Of a DNA stretch of 64,000 nucleotides, positions 61,515 through 64,000 are shown in pieces. Positions within the stretch are counted from its first letter, which is position 1. Every line of letters starts with the position of its first letter. The stretch is taken from positions 2,046,001 to 2,110,000 of the forward strand of contig NZ_CP117167.1 of assembly GCF_028596025.1 (NCBI RefSeq). Reading direction: 5' to 3'. Made by a program: the position numbers and the translations under genes. Source of the stretch: Mucilaginibacter jinjuensis. Its GTDB lineage: Bacteria; Bacteroidota; Bacteroidia; Sphingobacteriales; Sphingobacteriaceae. Below the pieces are notes generated by a model, which saw only the letters and a program-made list of their open reading frames with translations, was not told the DNA's origin and made no database searches.

Positions 61515-63107
61515 ATGAAACGCTATAAAATATTAATTATACAAGCGGTAGTAATGGTTTTGGTTACCACATCGTGTACCAAAGACCTTAATACCAAACC
61601 AATAGATCCGCTGGTAAGTACGTCTACAACAGTGTTTGATGATCCGGCATCTTATAAACAATTCCTGGCCAAATTATACGGTTCACTGGCGCTTACCGGC
61701 CAGAAAGGACAGGCAGGTTTGCCAGAGATCCAGGCATCAGACGAAGGTACAACTGCATTTTTGCGCGAGTACTGGGCAGCACAGGAAGTAACTACAGATG
61801 AATGTATTAACGCCTGGGGCGATGGTGGTTTAGTAGAGTACCACGGTGGTATCTGGTCTGATAACAACCTGTACGTAAAATTGATGTACGAGCGATTGTT
61901 TATCAATATTGCTTATTGCAACGAGTACATCCGCGATGTGCAGGCTAAATTAGGCTCGTTACAAAGTCCGTTAAAAGATGATGTAACCCATTATTTGGCC
62001 GAAGCCCGCTTTTTAAGAGCATACTACTACTACATCGCTATGGATTTGTTTGGTAACCCGCCGTTTGCTACAGAAGCAGACCTGCCGGGTACGTTTACAC
62101 CAAAACAAATTGCACGTGCCGATCTGTTTAAATATGTAGAATCTGAGTTGGTTGCCATCCAGGGCGATCTATATGACCCGGGAGCAAACGAATATGCCCG
62201 TGCCGATAAAGCCGCAGACTGGGCTTTACTAAGCAGGTTATATCTGAACGCACAGGTTTACACAGGAACACAGCGTAACAGCGATTGTATTACGTATTGC
62301 AACAAAATCATCAGTGCAAATAAATACGCTTTACATAGCAGCTATCCTAATCTTTTCCTGGCTGATAACAATGGTTATCGTGATGAAATTATTATGCCGA
62401 TTGCCGAAGATGGCGTAAATACCCAAAGCTATGGCGACATGACCTTCGTGATCCACGCAGCGGTTGGTGGTTCTGAAGATGCTACCAACATGTTCGGTAT
62501 TGCATCAGGCGGCTGGGCGGGTAACCGTATGACCACCACTTTTGTAAACAAATTTGCTGATCCGAGTGGCAATACAGATAAACGGGCTATTTTCTATACT
62601 GCCGGCCAAACCTTAAATATTACCAACCCAACCATTTTTACACAAGGTTATTTATGTGCCAAGTTTAAAAACGTGACTTCGGCTGGTGTACCGGGTAGTA
62701 ACGGCACTTTTGTTGATACGGACTTTCCGCTGTTCAGGTTTTCTGAGATTTACCTGAACTATGCGGAGGCCGTATTGCGTGGCGGCAGCGGCGGTGATGC
62801 AGGTACAGCGTTGAGTTATATCAACAAGATCAGGGAACGTGCTTATGGCAACACCACAGGCGATATCAATGCATCACAGTTAACATTAAACTTCTTGATT
62901 GATGAGCGTGGCCGTGAGCTGTACTGGGAAGCTTTAAGACGTACAGATTTGATCCGTTTTGGTTTGTTTACCGGCGGTAGCTATCTGTGGGATTTTAAAG
63001 GGAATACACAAAACGGTACAGCAACAGATGCGCACCTTAATATATTCCCAATCCCGGCATCAGACCGTCAGATCAATACTAATTTGAAACAAAACCCAGG
63101 CTATTAA
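61515..63107 (+). CDS. susD: SusD/RagB-family glycan-binding lipoprotein
   Basis: This 530-residue surface lipoprotein has a lipobox (VLVTTSCTKD, Cys21). The SusD-like N-terminal region is TKPIDPLVSTSTTVFDDPAS, followed by TPR-type helices (YLAEARFLRAYYYYIAMDLF) and the C-terminal RagB part ERGRELYWEALRRTDLIRFG. It caps the SusC barrel and delivers oligosaccharide to it. It is 10 bases after susC and 13 before the SusE gene. Confidence 0.95.
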   Translation: MKRYKILIIQAVVMVLVTTSCTKDLNTKPIDPLVSTSTTVFDDPASYKQFLAKLYGSLALTGQKGQAGLPEIQASDEGTTAFLREYWAAQEVTTDECINAWGDGGLVEYHGGIWSDNNLYVKLMYERLFINIAYCNEYIRDVQAKLGSLQSPLKDDVTHYLAEARFLRAYYYYIAMDLFGNPPFATEADLPGTFTPKQIARADLFKYVESELVAIQGDLYDPGANEYARADKAADWALLSRLYLNAQVYTGTQRNSDCITYCNKIISANKYALHSSYPNLFLADNNGYRDEIIMPIAEDGVNTQSYGDMTFVIHAAVGGSEDATNMFGIASGGWAGNRMTTTFVNKFADPSGNTDKRAIFYTAGQTLNITNPTIFTQGYLCAKFKNVTSAGVPGSNGTFVDTDFPLFRFSEIYLNYAEAVLRGGSGGDAGTALSYINKIRERAYGNTTGDINASQLTLNFLIDERGRELYWEALRRTDLIRFGLFTGGSYLWDFKGNTQNGTATDAHLNIFPIPASDRQINTNLKQNPGY

Positions 63108-63120
63108 TCATCAAATTAAA

Positions 63121-64000
63121 ATGAAAAAGCTATTCATACTTACAACAGCTATGGTTGTTGTATTACTGGCTGCCTGTAAAAAAGAAGAACGGGCTACGGT
63201 ATCATCAAATATAAAAGCGCCGGTTATGTCGGCCCCAACAGTGGGTACGTCCATTGTGGTTACACCGGCCGACTCCACCCAACAACTCAAAGTTAAATGG
63301 AGCAGCGCCGATTACGGTGTGCAAGCAGTAGTAACCTACTTTGTACAAATAGGTACATCGGGTTCTAATTTTGCTAAAAGGGCAACTCTGGGCAGTACAA
63401 ACAATGTTGATACCCTTTCTTTCACATACGGGGCATTAAATAACTCCGTGTTAAACACTTTGGGCTTGCCTGCCAACGCAGCTTCGCCTATCGAAATGAG
63501 GGTAGGGTCGACCATTTATGGTAAGGATACCGTTTACTCGGCAACTACCAAGTTAAATGTAACCACCTATAAAGAACTGGCTCCGCCTCAGCTATATGTG
63601 CCCGGCGATTACCAGGGATGGAATCCGGCTGCTGCAGCGATGATATACCCGGTTACTACGTTTGCTTACGAAGGTTATGTTTACATCACAAATACCAATC
63701 AGTTTAAGTTTACCACTGCGCCCGACTTTAACCACATTAACTATGGCGATGCAGGTGGCGGCAAACTGACCACCAATGGTAACGCCGATGGTGTTAAGGT
63801 TGCGCAGGCAGGCTATTATAAACTGAATGTGGATATATCAGCCCTTACTTACTCGGCAGTTTTAATTAACTCGTTCGGTGTTATTGGTACGGCTACCCCG
63901 CATGCCTGGGATTCATCAACCCCAATGACTTATAACCAGGGCACTAAAACCTGGAGTGTAACGGTTGCATTGGTACCGGGCGCGTTAAAATTCCGCGCTA
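63121..64000 (+). CDS. SusE-type surface lipoprotein, truncated by window edge
   Basis: An open frame of 293 residues runs off the window. The start MKKLFILTTAMVVVLLAACK has a lipobox with Cys19. An Ig-like SusE N-terminal domain follows (about 30-165), then starch-binding-type modules (LYVPGDYQGWNPAAAAMIYP, FAYEGYVYITNTNQFKFTT) that match the SusE/SusF outer-surface glycan-binding fold. It follows susD by 13 bases, so susC-susD-susE form one operon. The actual ligand cannot be told. Confidence 0.88.
   Translation, partial: MKKLFILTTAMVVVLLAACKKEERATVSSNIKAPVMSAPTVGTSIVVTPADSTQQLKVKWSSADYGVQAVVTYFVQIGTSGSNFAKRATLGSTNNVDTLSFTYGALNNSVLNTLGLPANAASPIEMRVGSTIYGKDTVYSATTKLNVTTYKELAPPQLYVPGDYQGWNPAAAAMIYPVTTFAYEGYVYITNTNQFKFTTAPDFNHINYGDAGGGKLTTNGNADGVKVAQAGYYKLNVDISALTYSAVLINSFGVIGTATPHAWDSSTPMTYNQGTKTWSVTVALVPGALKFRA

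Noticed and set aside
1..64000. Search for tRNA genes by the T-loop GGTTCGAnTCC
   Set aside because: A few GGTTCGA matches occur (for example near 6475), all inside coding genes and without cloverleaf partners.

Overview
The window is a chromosomal segment of a Bacteroidota bacterium, most like the Sphingobacteriaceae (Mucilaginibacter/Pedobacter type). The signs are a SusC/SusD/SusE glycan-uptake locus led by a DUF6377 regulator, lipoproteins of the SCKKD type, Bacteroidota-style promoters (-33 TTTG, -7 TAnnTTTG), few Shine-Dalgarno sequences, a Rho factor with a large Asn/Gly-rich insertion, a 59-residue histone H1-like protein, and many intergenic hairpin repeats. I found no tRNA, rRNA, CRISPR array or intact insertion sequence.

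Layout. 1-8.3 kb: housekeeping genes (ispE fragment, a 3-hydroxyisobutyrate-dehydrogenase-like enzyme, a LapA-like membrane protein, a DMT exporter, an LptF/G permease, tgt, then a glycosyltransferase, an ECF sigma factor and rsmG, which overlap). 8.3-9.7 kb: a frameshifted TonB-like gene and a BlaI-type repressor preceded by five copies of one palindrome. 9.7-26.7 kb: dprA; a leftward run polX, rfaE1, rfaE2, GT9, OMP, sixA (LPS heptose); sppA; folK and an Hpt protein; rho-pssA-purS; pyrF; a CDF metal exporter; a PPOX-fold protein; and a DnaQ/GIY-YIG fusion nuclease. 27-34.7 kb: a repeat-built coiled-coil protein ending in a histidine-kinase dimerisation domain without an ATPase, an ABC exporter, a GH29 fucosidase, a VOC protein, a LacI regulator and the histone-like gene.

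34.7-42.3 kb looks like a metal (probably zinc) homeostasis region. A MerC-like protein diverges from a COG0523 GTPase and a flavoprotein across a 37-bp perfect palindrome. A related palindrome (TGCAA-N5-TTGCA) precedes a TonB receptor-lipoprotein-barrel operon, and a Zur-like Fur-family regulator lies next to it. 42.7-51.7 kb: a porin-like barrel, an AraC regulator with a GH3 beta-glucosidase, topoisomerase III, and a PAS histidine kinase with a CheY-like regulator. 51.7-54.6 kb: a cobalamin riboswitch followed by a small ORF and two surface lipoproteins, one a BtuG-like propeller, with no btuB. 54.7-56.5 kb: a GH108-type muramidase and a CPA1 antiporter. 56.7-64 kb: a DUF6377 regulator and susC-susD-susE, the last running off the window.

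The observations I rate highest are the shared metal-box palindrome, the BlaI operator array, the orphan DHp protein with 21-residue repeats, the B12 riboswitch locus lacking a receptor, the Tgt without its zinc cysteines, and a one-base frameshift in a TonB-like gene. Several families of mobile-looking hairpins fill most intergenic gaps.
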